A DNA stretch of 64,000 nt, from contig JAAVAP010000013.1 in the NCBI GenBank assembly GCA_014804005.1, forward strand, positions 200,302 to 264,301, read 5' to 3'. This document shows positions 33,954 through 42,363 of the stretch, piece after piece (within the stretch, counting starts at the first letter, position 1; each line of letters begins with the position of its first letter). Below the pieces are notes generated by a model. That model was not told the origin of the DNA. It made no database searches and saw only the letters and a list, made by a program, of their open reading frames with translations. This DNA is from Treponema sp. (GTDB lineage: Bacteria; Spirochaetota; Spirochaetia; Treponematales; Treponemataceae). The translations under genes were made by a program, and so were the position numbers.

Positions 33954-35744
33954 TCATAGGCTTGCCGACAAGTCAATTTCCTTTAGAAAAAAATCGATTT
34001 GCGCGCGCACTCTGTTCAAGAAATTTTTTTCGAGTTTCGGGGATTCGCCGTCCGGAAAATGCAGGTGCAAATATTCACGGCTTTCCAAAAGCCGCAAGAT
34101 TTGCTCGCCGTAAGGAATGTCGTTGTCGCGGCTTTGCGCGTTTTCGCCATTTGAAAGAATGTCCGCCAAAGTTAAAAGCGCGCGCCTCTCATCTTGAAGA
34201 AAATCTAGCATATTTTTTTGAATCTTGATTTTTTGCGTTTCGGTTTCTTCGCTACAGAAATTCTTTCTTTCAAAGTATGGATTAAATTCTTTTTCGCAGA
34301 ATGAGATTAAATTTCCGCGCGCGATTCCCAAGTCTAAGCCTTCTTCGCCGCAATCAAAAATATTTTTTGTTTCTGAAAAAAAATTCCTGAAGAGGGCGGC
34401 GTAGCCCGAAAGATTTTTCGTAGTAAAAACGCGCTTTCCGTTTTTTTCGGAAACCATTTCCGCGCCCTGTGAAAATGCCGCCACATAATTCTCGCAAGGC
34501 TCGGTTCGGACGCTTTGCAAGAGCCTTGCCTTGTGCGCCATCGTTCCGTTCGCGTGCGTCTTTCCGCACGAAAACGAAAAGTCCAGCCCGGAAACGAAAA
34601 TCGGCACACCTTCATTTTTCCGCAAAAGTGTCGCGATGTAAGTCGCGCTCAATCCAACCGAGCCGAGCGGCGGAATCTTCCGAGGCAAGATTCCGCGCCG
34701 TTCAAGATTCGCGAGAAATCCGTTCTTGTCAAATTCGCTGAAAAAAAAGCACGGCGAAAATCCTGTGATGCGTGGAATCGTGTGGCGCGAAACAAGGTCG
34801 CAAAAAAGAATCGGCTTTTTTCGCAAAAATGTCGCCGCGCCCTTTGTTCCGATGTACGCCTTTTCGATTGCGATTTGCGCTTCGTTCGCCACGACTGCAT
34901 CGATTTTTATTCCCGCCGAAAGCAGAGGCGCGAGAGCCGCGTCCACCGCGATGATGAAAATGCCTTCGATTTTTTCGCCAAGCGCTTTCAATTTTAAAAT
35001 CGTTTTTTCAAGGCTTTCTCCCGCGCCCAAAACCAAAATCGGCATTTCGATTTTTTTCTCCAAGCGTTCAAAAAGAATTCCGCTTGAAGCGAGCGGCAGG
35101 TTTTTGAAAATGTTCTTGCAAAAAAGCCTTCCCAATTTTACGAGCGTGAGGCGGTTTTTCCAAAACTGCGCGATGGCGTTTTGCGAAAGCGCGAAAAATT
35201 GCGCGTAAAAATCCGCATGAAAAAAAACGCCGCCGCTGAAATCAAATCGAATCGCGCGCCGAAGAATTCCGGGAGGGGGAAGAGAAAGACCTGCGATTTT
35301 TTTTCTGTATGAAGATGAAAGTTCTTGCAAAAATGAATTTATTCCTCGCGCGTTTAAGGCATCGTTCGGAAAAAATTGCAGCGCGCCTTTTTGAAGCCCT
35401 TCAAGCCGTGAATTTTGTTCGAGCGAAAGTCGCCTCAATTTTTCTTCGGCTTCGACCGCTATTATGAAAACGCTTTTTCCTAATTCCTCGCCGCATTTTT
35501 TTGCGAGCGTTTCAATTCCGTAAAAAAGACACGGCGAGAAAATCATTATCAAAGTGCCCGGAAGAATCTCGGTTTTTTCGATTGCGGAAATTATGTTTTT
35601 TTCAGGATTGTATTTCGAATAAAGAAAACGATTTTTGTATTGGACAGTGTAGACCGCGCTTTCGTCGTTGCCAGCGGAAACGGCGGCCTTTGTCAAAATC
35701 GGATTTTCCGTGTGTGCGTCTTTTTGAAAATCGTTTTCTGGCAC
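33954..35744 (-). CDS. DUF115 / MptE-like domain protein
   Basis: The 596-residue product matches the DUF115 (motility-accessory-factor-like) family: PILVLGAGESLEKTILKLKA, IEGIFIIAVDAALAPLLSAG, IDAVVANEAQ, and later SVGLSATYIATLLRKNEG and IFVSGLDFSFSCGKTHANG. These resemble nucleotide-sugar or pterin-pyrophosphate-binding Rossmann folds. In other motile bacteria such proteins act in flagellin glycosylation. The start is GTG at 35744, three bases after the stop of the foldase gene, so the two form one operon. Confidence 0.78.
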   Translation of the reverse strand: MPENDFQKDAHTENPILTKAAVSAGNDESAVYTVQYKNRFLYSKYNPEKNIISAIEKTEILPGTLIMIFSPCLFYGIETLAKKCGEELGKSVFIIAVEAEEKLRRLSLEQNSRLEGLQKGALQFFPNDALNARGINSFLQELSSSYRKKIAGLSLPPPGILRRAIRFDFSGGVFFHADFYAQFFALSQNAIAQFWKNRLTLVKLGRLFCKNIFKNLPLASSGILFERLEKKIEMPILVLGAGESLEKTILKLKALGEKIEGIFIIAVDAALAPLLSAGIKIDAVVANEAQIAIEKAYIGTKGAATFLRKKPILFCDLVSRHTIPRITGFSPCFFFSEFDKNGFLANLERRGILPRKIPPLGSVGLSATYIATLLRKNEGVPIFVSGLDFSFSCGKTHANGTMAHKARLLQSVRTEPCENYVAAFSQGAEMVSEKNGKRVFTTKNLSGYAALFRNFFSETKNIFDCGEEGLDLGIARGNLISFCEKEFNPYFERKNFCSEETETQKIKIQKNMLDFLQDERRALLTLADILSNGENAQSRDNDIPYGEQILRLLESREYLHLHFPDGESPKLEKNFLNRVRAQIDFFLKEIDLSASL

Positions 35745-35747
35745 TGT

Positions 35748-37244
35748 TTAATTTCGCCCAGTGAAAACTGCCATAAATTCGCCTGAGTTGGACTTGATTT
35801 TCGGGCTAACGAGAATCGCCGAATTGACTATGGTCGCGTCCGCGTTCGTAATCTCATCGCCGATAAGCCTCGGCGCGTCTTCCGCCGAAGTTCCTCCCTG
35901 TTCGATTTCGGAACAGCGCAGGACTACGATGTTGTTCGACGAAGAAAGCACGAGCGGCGTTGAAAACTCGCCTTGCTTCAAGGCAAACGCGCTTTTCAGG
36001 AAATTCTCGTTCGTATCCGCTCCGTTGAATTCAGAAATTCCTTCAAAGGCGGAATGGCCGATGATCGACGTTTTGTTGTAGTTGAGCGCGAACGGAGCGA
36101 GAAAGCCTTTCGTCTTTTCGAATTTTCGGCAAGCCTCGTCGAAGTCCGACGTGGCTGCCGCCGCGATGAAGTCGTTCGCGATTGCCGTGTAGTAGTCTTC
36201 CACAATTCCTTTTTCATGCGAGAAAATGTAGTTGCTCACGGCGTTCAGTTCGTTCGCGTCTTCCGTGTCGCACGGAACGGCTTCTCCGTCTCGGCGGAAA
36301 ATCGCCCAGCAGTTGTTAAGTTCGACTGCTTCGCTCGCATCTCCGATGGAATTCGAAAGCACTTTTTCAAGCGCGGCATCGTCCTTGAACTGCTCCGCGA
36401 TTTGATGGCGGCGATTCTGCGTGATTTTTCCTGTCTCGTCATTTCCGAGAATTTTCGTGGAATAGCTCGTGATTGCGTCGTCGAACGTGATTTCGGAATT
36501 CGAAAGCCGCTTGAGGACATCTTTCGCTTTCGCCTCGTCGTCGAGCGTGATGACAGTCAAATCCAATTTTTCGAATTTCGCCTTGTTCGCCTCGGCGTAT
36601 TCGCGAATCTTTTCTTCGGGATAAGTGCGCATGTCGAACGTGACATAATCGAAGCCATGGAGACTCGCGCCGAGTTCGCGGAGAAATTCTATTTCGGCCG
36701 AAGAATTTTTTAGGCCGTAGAATTTCGTCTTGCCCAACGTGGCGAACGTTCCGAACAAGTCTTCGTAGCTGTTCTGCGCCTCAAGGTCGTTTTCGGTGCG
36801 CATTTGATTTTCGCGCTTTACGTTTTCGGGAGTGGCGTTGTAAATTGCCTGCGAATAATTTCCGGCCTCGTTGTAGTAGCGTTCGATGAGCGCGCGGTCG
36901 AGCAATTTTTCGCCCACGATGTAGCCGGAGCTCGCCGTCATGTCGCGCAACGCCATTTGTCCCGCCACTTGGTTGAACGCCTGCGTGAACGCGATGGAAT
37001 AATTGAACGGGGCGTAATTTTCGCTGAAATCGTAGCCCTGCTGCTGCATTCTCTGCACGGCTTGGTTCGCAAGCTGGTAGAATTCCGTGCCTTCCTCGAA
37101 TTTGATTGGAACGCCGTCATAGCTGCCGTATTCTGGCAGATTGTTCGCATCCGACTGACCCGCGAGAGCTGGAACAAGAACAAACACGAACGCCGCAAAC
37201 AACAATATGATGATTCCGCCGATGCTGTAAACGCCTTTTTTCAT
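35748..37244 (-). CDS. SurA/PpiD-like periplasmic foldase
   Basis: The 498-residue membrane-anchored protein has a single N-terminal helix (VYSIGGIIILLFAAFVFVLV) followed by a SurA_N-like helical region (FEEGTEFYQLANQAVQRM, LLDRALIERYYNEAG) and a parvulin-type segment. The parvulin core is divergent, so peptidyl-prolyl isomerase activity is uncertain and a chaperone role is more likely. AAGGTG precedes the ATG. First gene of a two-gene operon with the DUF115 protein. Confidence 0.72.
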   Translation of the reverse strand: MKKGVYSIGGIIILLFAAFVFVLVPALAGQSDANNLPEYGSYDGVPIKFEEGTEFYQLANQAVQRMQQQGYDFSENYAPFNYSIAFTQAFNQVAGQMALRDMTASSGYIVGEKLLDRALIERYYNEAGNYSQAIYNATPENVKRENQMRTENDLEAQNSYEDLFGTFATLGKTKFYGLKNSSAEIEFLRELGASLHGFDYVTFDMRTYPEEKIREYAEANKAKFEKLDLTVITLDDEAKAKDVLKRLSNSEITFDDAITSYSTKILGNDETGKITQNRRHQIAEQFKDDAALEKVLSNSIGDASEAVELNNCWAIFRRDGEAVPCDTEDANELNAVSNYIFSHEKGIVEDYYTAIANDFIAAAATSDFDEACRKFEKTKGFLAPFALNYNKTSIIGHSAFEGISEFNGADTNENFLKSAFALKQGEFSTPLVLSSSNNIVVLRCSEIEQGGTSAEDAPRLIGDEITNADATIVNSAILVSPKIKSNSGEFMAVFTGRN

Positions 37245-37313
37245 TTTAAACGCACCTTAAAAAAAATATTCATTAGAAATTAAAATCGCCGCGTGATTCT
37301 CGGCGACAAAATC

Positions 37314-37342
37314 ATTATATCCAATTTTGAAATGTTAGTCAA
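37314..37342 (-). promoter_or_regulatory. Promoter TTGACT-17-TATAAT of the foldase-DUF115 operon
   Basis: On the minus strand, TTGACT is at 37342-37337 and TATAAT at 37319-37314. A CGCCG/CGGCG hairpin lies in the ~60-base leader. Confidence 0.8.
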
Positions 37343-37429
37343 TATGAAAATTGAAATTAGGGAATCCATGGCGAAAACTGCGCTATGCAAGAACGTAAGC
37401 GGCGTGAAATCGCGCCGCTTGAATCCCAT

Positions 37430-39712
37430 CTATTTTCTATACCAGTTCCAGTTAGAATAGATATATAAATTGTCGCCATTCGGATCTGCGGGATCAACTA
37501 CATCTGTTTCATCATCTTTGTTCACACGACGCCATTCTCCAGTAACCTGAGCGTTCAAATTCTTGCATCCTACGAATGCATCCCATTCTATGGTTTTTAC
37601 ACTGTCAGGTATTTTCACGTCCGTGAGGTTAGGCTGATAAAAAAATGCGCTAGCGTCTATTTTTGTTACGGTATTGGGGATTTCGATTTTTTCCAATACT
37701 CCTGGAACTTTGCTGTTGTATGCAGCGAATGTGCCACCTGGAATTTCTGTTACGCCAGGCTCTATTACTACGGATTTTAGATTGCTGTCATAAAATGCAA
37801 ATTCATCAAAAAATTTTACGCTTCCAGGAATGGTGACGCTTTCGCCGTAATACCCAGCAAAAGCGAAATCACCTATATATTCCAACTTGCTCGGAAGTTT
37901 TCCTGCAAACCTGCATCCTCTCATGGCATTTTTTTTAATAACCTTAACGCTGTCGGGAAGTTCGATGCCGCTGTCAAAATACGCACCATAAAAAGCATAT
38001 TCTTCTATGGTTTCTACTCCGTCAGGAATTCTTATGCTTTTATATATATAAGGATCGGAGCCATTGTTATCAAAGAATTCTTTTGGAATGCGCGTCGCAC
38101 CATCACGCAATATTATGTCTATGTTGCGACAGTCGTAATAATCATCGAGATTGGGTATTTCTAATTCTGGAACTTCATCACCACCAGTACTGTGGCTATA
38201 CTTGCGAAATATTCTCAAAAACTCTACGCCAGTGTTAAGTACAGACGCTGGAAGCGATATGGTTCTGAGATTCGTTGTTATTGAAAAAGCATTATCTTCA
38301 ACAGTCGCATTGTCTGGAATTATTATTTCGGAAAGCGGCGAGTAGTAAAACGCCTTTTTTCTTATAATTTCTACGCTGTCAGGAATTGTTACTTTGGAAA
38401 GATTTTTGCAATAAGAAAACGCACCATCCTTTATTTCTGTCACTCCGTCGGGAATGACGACTTCTGTCAAGCCGCAGTCAGCAAAAACACATTCTCCAAT
38501 AATTTTCAAGTCGGAGGGAAATTTTATATCAGTGAGATTTTCACAATACGCGAACATGTAAGTCTTTATTTCATTCCAATTGTCAGGCAAAACCACTGTT
38601 TTAAGTTTTTTGCAATACCAAAATGCAAAGTCGCCTATATTTTCCACATCAACGCTGTCGGGAATTACAACGTTTTCAAAATTACAGTTATAAAAGGCAC
38701 TTTCTCCGATGAATTTTAGGGTATTAGGTAAATGCAAACTTTTGAGACCACCACCGAATGCGTTGTGTTCTATACGTTCAACGCTGTTCATCGATACGGT
38801 TGCAAGGTTTGTGCAACCTGAAAACGCATAAGGATCTATTCTTTCTACTCCGTTCATTATTACGGATTCAAGGCTCGTGCATCCTGAAAATGCATACATG
38901 CCGATACTTTTTACGCTGTCTGGCAGTTCAATGCTTTTGAGTGACGCACATTCCTCGAATGTGCATATTCCTATTTCGCTCAGTTGACCTTTTATGACGA
39001 CCTTTTCCAAATTCGTACAATACCAAAAGGCATACTCACCAATGCTCTGCACACTTGCTGGTATTGTAATGCTTTTGATGATGTCGCATCCAGATAATTC
39101 CCAGCTATCATAAAACGCCTTCCAGCCTATGGCAGTAACGCCATCGGGAATCACCACGTCGGCGGGAAGTTCGTCTTTGATATATCCCACCACCGTATTT
39201 TGATAAATTTCAAGTCCGTTTGTATATGTGGTTTCAGTCGTAATGTCAGCCCATTTCGCATACAATATATATGTGTCAGGGATATTCAATTCTGTGGGAA
39301 TCCAAATTTCTTCCCCAGGCTTATATGTATAATATATATTATAATAAGGATCCTCCCATCCAAGAAAGGAATATCCCTTGATATTAAAAATAGGCTCTTG
39401 AGGAAGCGTGTATATACTTCCCACATTGACCGTTACCGTTTTCGGCTCGAGCGTTTCCGCTTCGGGAGTGCCTTCGGGGGCGTTCGGATAAAAGTACAGC
39501 GTGCAAGTTTTTTGTTCGGGATCTAAATCAGGGTTTTGTATGTTGTCAGAATTTCCATTTTCAGAACTTCCATCGTCAGTATTTCCGTTATTTTCAAGAT
39601 TTCCGCCGATGTCGATGCCATCGCTGCTGTTGTTGCATCCCGAAATGCACAACGCCGCCAAGAGCACGGCGACCACGCATTGTTTCGTCCAATTCAAAAA
39701 ATTTCTTTTCAT
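37430..39712 (-). CDS. BspA-type leucine-rich-repeat lipoprotein, cassette B
   Basis: The 760-residue product has the lipobox ISGC, then a Gly/Asn/Asp-rich spacer and one InlB B-repeat-like domain (TLYFYPNAPEGTP...YSFLGWED...YILYAKWAD). After that come about 20 TpLRR/BspA repeats of ~23 residues such as IPDSVKSIGMYAFSGCTSLE. BspA-like proteins bind host matrix, other bacteria or polymers at the cell surface. The start at 39712 uses a GGAGG placed at the end of the preceding DUF6261-like gene, 12 bases after its stop region, so expression is coupled to it. Confidence 0.9.
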   Translation of the reverse strand: MKRNFLNWTKQCVVAVLLAALCISGCNNSSDGIDIGGNLENNGNTDDGSSENGNSDNIQNPDLDPEQKTCTLYFYPNAPEGTPEAETLEPKTVTVNVGSIYTLPQEPIFNIKGYSFLGWEDPYYNIYYTYKPGEEIWIPTELNIPDTYILYAKWADITTETTYTNGLEIYQNTVVGYIKDELPADVVIPDGVTAIGWKAFYDSWELSGCDIIKSITIPASVQSIGEYAFWYCTNLEKVVIKGQLSEIGICTFEECASLKSIELPDSVKSIGMYAFSGCTSLESVIMNGVERIDPYAFSGCTNLATVSMNSVERIEHNAFGGGLKSLHLPNTLKFIGESAFYNCNFENVVIPDSVDVENIGDFAFWYCKKLKTVVLPDNWNEIKTYMFAYCENLTDIKFPSDLKIIGECVFADCGLTEVVIPDGVTEIKDGAFSYCKNLSKVTIPDSVEIIRKKAFYYSPLSEIIIPDNATVEDNAFSITTNLRTISLPASVLNTGVEFLRIFRKYSHSTGGDEVPELEIPNLDDYYDCRNIDIILRDGATRIPKEFFDNNGSDPYIYKSIRIPDGVETIEEYAFYGAYFDSGIELPDSVKVIKKNAMRGCRFAGKLPSKLEYIGDFAFAGYYGESVTIPGSVKFFDEFAFYDSNLKSVVIEPGVTEIPGGTFAAYNSKVPGVLEKIEIPNTVTKIDASAFFYQPNLTDVKIPDSVKTIEWDAFVGCKNLNAQVTGEWRRVNKDDETDVVDPADPNGDNLYIYSNWNWYRK

Positions 39713-39723
39713 AATTTCCTCCA

Positions 39724-40440
39724 TTATTCTGCGTCCGTCAAGTCATTGTTTTCCGCGCCTTTTTTCGAGCGGCGGTCGGCCGCGTTGTTGACGCGCTTTA
39801 TTTCCGTTTCGACTTGTGACGCGAACTTCGCGTAAGGCTCGGCGAGTCTCACCGCGCCCAAATACGGCACAAGCCTTTCGTTTACGAACGCTACAAGCGT
39901 TTTCTTTATCTCGGTGGCGTTTTCGCCTTTTTCCGATTTCGCGACGGTGTACGCGTCGTTTGCGGCGTTGAATTCGTCCTGCGCGTGGCGAAGCCGCTCC
40001 ACAAGGGTTTCCACGCCTTCAAGGATTTTCATTTCAGATTTGAACGCGCCCAAGTCTTCCAAGAGGCTTTCGATGAGCGAAGATTCGGATGCGTAGCTTT
40101 CGTTTACGATTTTCTTTCCGTATTTCGAGAACGCCGCATCGAGCCGCTTCGCTGCTTCTTTTTTTTCGGGAACGGGAATTACGGCGTAGCCTTGAATCAG
40201 CGTTCCCAAATTGCGCACCGCCTCGTCGCGCGCGCCGTCGCACTCATCCAAACGTGAATTCGCCACGTCCTTTTTGATTGCGGTGGTGAGACGCGCGCTC
40301 AAGGACTCAAGTTCCTTGAACGCGCCCGAAAGGAACGAGTCGTTTTCAAGACCCGCCGCTTTGTAAAGGCGCAGCAACGCGTCGCTTGCGGAATCCGCTT
40401 CCGTTGCGCGGATTCTCGCGTAAAGTTTTGTCATCGCCAT
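39724..40440 (-). CDS. DUF6261-like protein, cassette B
   Basis: The 238-residue helical protein has the same length as the cassette A copy and aligns with it over the full length (LSARLTTAIKKD, LDECDGARDEAVRNL, ESLLEDLG, LRHAQDEFNAAND, KGENATEIKKTL, LVPYLGAV). No signal or membrane segment. AGGAGG precedes the ATG. The surface LRR gene follows directly. Function unknown; the repeated pairing of this family with exported proteins suggests a role in their production, regulation or secretion. Confidence 0.75.
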   Translation of the reverse strand: MAMTKLYARIRATEADSASDALLRLYKAAGLENDSFLSGAFKELESLSARLTTAIKKDVANSRLDECDGARDEAVRNLGTLIQGYAVIPVPEKKEAAKRLDAAFSKYGKKIVNESYASESSLIESLLEDLGAFKSEMKILEGVETLVERLRHAQDEFNAANDAYTVAKSEKGENATEIKKTLVAFVNERLVPYLGAVRLAEPYAKFASQVETEIKRVNNAADRRSKKGAENNDLTDAE

Positions 40441-40452
40441 GTATTTTCCTCC

Positions 40453-40715
40453 TGAAATTGTTTTGAAATTGTGTGGAATTTTGTTTGGAATGCCGTTGCT
40501 GCGGCGCAACGCCGCGAAATCGAGTGTCGCCGCGTTTTTTTATGATGAAAAAGGCTGAAATTTTGTGTGCGCGCAGAATTTTCTGCCGTGAAACGGCTTG
40601 AAATTCCGTTTTCCGGCTTTTTCATTGAAAAAATTGAATGAAATTTTGTTTTGATGGATTTTTCGCGCGAAAATCGTCTGAAATTCCGCATGGACGCGCA
40701 TTGCGCTATGAAATT
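40453..40715 (-). repeat. Degenerate 40-43 bp repeats, cassette B
   Basis: On the minus strand AATTTCA recurs at 40-43 base spacing (plus-strand TGAAATT at 40556, 40599, 40639, 40679; extra copies at 40453, 40464 and 40709). Between them lie palindromes that differ from unit to unit: TTTTCGCGCGAAAA, GCAGAAAATTCTGC, CTTTTTCATTGAAAAA. Confidence 0.6.
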
Positions 40716-40724
40716 TGCGTGACG

Positions 40725-40772
40725 ATAAAAAAAACGCGCGCTCTGAGGCTTTGTGCTTTCAGAGTGCGCGTT
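40725..40772 (-). terminator. Intrinsic terminator / attenuator in the cassette B leader
   Basis: On the minus strand a 14-base stem (40772-40759 with 40746-40733, one mismatch) runs into eight T residues. It lies 32 bases after the leader-peptide stop, almost the same spacing as in cassette A, and 290 bases before the DUF6261-like ATG. Confidence 0.8.
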
Positions 40773-40804
40773 CGTTAATTGCGTTGTTTGGAAATTAAAA
40801 AATG

Positions 40805-40930
40805 CTAGTCGGTTATACCCCCCCCCGTAGTCGTTTTACAAGGGGTGCATGGCATCCATAAAGCCGCATGCCGCTCGTGGAAAGAAACGGAATGTTTCGA
40901 AGAAGTTCTTGCGGCGAATTCGGCGTTCAT
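40805..40930 (-). CDS. Cassette B leader peptide with in-frame G9 tract
   Basis: The 41-codon ORF starts MNAEFAARTSSK; AAGGA lies seven bases before the ATG. It ends TTTGGGITD-stop. The glycines come from nine G residues on the minus strand (plus-strand C at 40818-40826). One extra G opens a frame that continues without a stop through the terminator and repeats to 40431, ten bases inside the DUF6261-like gene. One fewer G gives an immediate TAA. Confidence 0.6.
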   Translation of the reverse strand: MNAEFAARTSSKHSVSFHERHAALWMPCTPCKTTTGGGITD

Positions 40931-40975
40931 CTGGTTTTCCTTGTGGTGGTATAATATTGCTGTGCAATTGCAGTC

Positions 40976-41005
40976 ATTGTATTATGTTTTACGCCGTTTT
41001 GTCAA
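40976..41005 (-). promoter_or_regulatory. Promoter TTGACA-18-TACAAT of cassette B
   Basis: On the minus strand, TTGACA is at 41005-41000 and TACAAT at 40981-40976. The predicted leader before the leader-peptide ATG is about 39 bases. Confidence 0.65.
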
Positions 41006-41222
41006 GCGAGGAGCGGAATTTTTATTGCATTATTCGCAGAAATAAAAAAAATTGCGCGAATGGGCGCAGGGCAGGGGCGCGGAATAGTTAATAGGTAATA
41101 TTTAACAGTTGTTTAGTGAGAGTGTGGCGAATTTTTTTTGGGAGTCCCTTACGGAAGCGAAATTCGCGGTGGTTGAGCAGGTTGCTTTTGCAAACGTGTC
41201 GAAACCACCGCGCACTTTTCCA
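41006..41222. other. Intergenic region downstream of leuB with a long inverted repeat
   Basis: No gene. CGCGGTGGTT pairs with AACCACCGCG within about 41165-41216, and GCGAATTT with AAATTCGC just before it. These could end leuB transcription. A low-complexity stretch of AATAGTTAATAGGTAATA (41086-41103) resembles stretches at 33843-33893 and 62215-62242. Confidence 0.5.
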
Positions 41223-42311
41223 CTAAATCCTTTCGACTACGAGTTCGCCCATTTTTTTCGTGCCGACGATTTTTCCTTGCGCGCTCAAGGCTTCTCTTTG
41301 CGAGCCTGCGATGTCGCCAGTGCGCCAGCCTTCGTCCAGCACTTTCGCCACGGCGTTTTCAATCGCCTTTGCTTCTTCTTCGAGCTTGAAGTCGAAGCGC
41401 AAAAGCATCGCCGCGCTCAAGATTGTGGCGAGCGGATTCGCCAAGTCCTTTCCCGCGATGTCGGGCGCGCTTCCGTGAATCGGCTCGTAAAGGCCGGGGC
41501 CGCTTCCGTCTCCGATTGAAGCCGAAGCGAGCATTCCGATCGAGCCTGTTACCTGCGCCGCCTCGTCCGTGAGAATGTCGCCGAACATGTTGCTCGTGGC
41601 GATCACGTCGAACTGGCGCGGATTTTTTACCATTTGCATTGTCGCGTTGTCGATGTACATGAAGTCAAGCGTGATATCGCTGTATTCTTTGTGGACGCTT
41701 TCCGCGACGGTGCGCCAAAGCCTGCTCGAATTGAGGATGTTCGCTTTGTCCACGACCGTGAGATGCTTTTTTCGGTTTTTGGCGAATTCAAATCCCATGC
41801 GGACGATTCGCTCGATTTCCGCCCAAGTGTATTTTTCCGTGTCCCATGCGGTCTTTCCGTCCTGCGATGTTCCGCGCTCGCCGAAATAGATTCCGCCCGT
41901 AAGCTCGCGCACGACGAGAACGTCGATTCCGTCGCCCGTGATTTCGTCCTTGAGCGGGCATGCGTCCTTGAGCTGCTTCCACATTACGGCGGGGCGCAAA
42001 TTGGCGAAGACTTTCATTCCGCTGCGCAAGCCGAGCAGGGCTTTTTCAGGGCGGATTTCGGGGGCAACGTTGTCCCATTTCGGACCGCCCACCGCTCCGA
42101 GCAAAGCCGCGTCCGAATCGAGCGCGATTTTCAATTGTTCCGCTGGGAGCGGCTCGCCGAATTTGTCGATGGCGTTTCCGCCCGCGATGACGTTCGTGTA
42201 GGAAAATTCGTGGCCGAATTTTTTTGCCACGGCGTTGAGGACGTTCACGGCTTCTGCCACAACGTCAGGTCCGATTCCGTCGCCCGGAATCAAAGCGATT
42301 GTCTTTTTCAT
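41223..42311 (-). CDS. leuB: 3-isopropylmalate dehydrogenase
   Basis: The 362-residue NAD-dependent enzyme acts in leucine synthesis and probably also in the citramalate route to isoleucine. Signature features are IALIPGDGIGPDVVAEAV, RELTGGIYFGERG, VDKANILNSSRLWR, and the family motif SNMFGDILTDEAAQVTGSIG followed by PIHGSAPDIAGKD. Start MKKTIALIP at 42311 with GGAG upstream. It lies 52 bases after cimA. Confidence 0.95.
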   Translation of the reverse strand: MKKTIALIPGDGIGPDVVAEAVNVLNAVAKKFGHEFSYTNVIAGGNAIDKFGEPLPAEQLKIALDSDAALLGAVGGPKWDNVAPEIRPEKALLGLRSGMKVFANLRPAVMWKQLKDACPLKDEITGDGIDVLVVRELTGGIYFGERGTSQDGKTAWDTEKYTWAEIERIVRMGFEFAKNRKKHLTVVDKANILNSSRLWRTVAESVHKEYSDITLDFMYIDNATMQMVKNPRQFDVIATSNMFGDILTDEAAQVTGSIGMLASASIGDGSGPGLYEPIHGSAPDIAGKDLANPLATILSAAMLLRFDFKLEEEAKAIENAVAKVLDEGWRTGDIAGSQREALSAQGKIVGTKKMGELVVERI

Positions 42312-42363
42312 TTTTTTTAGCTCCTTTAAATTTATATTCGCAAGAAATTTCAATTTCCGAAAT

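Noticed and set aside
34515-34997. Plus-strand ORFs opposite the DUF115 gene
   Set aside because: Arg/Lys/Ser-rich shadow translation typical of the complementary strand of an AAA/GAA-rich gene; no start signals.
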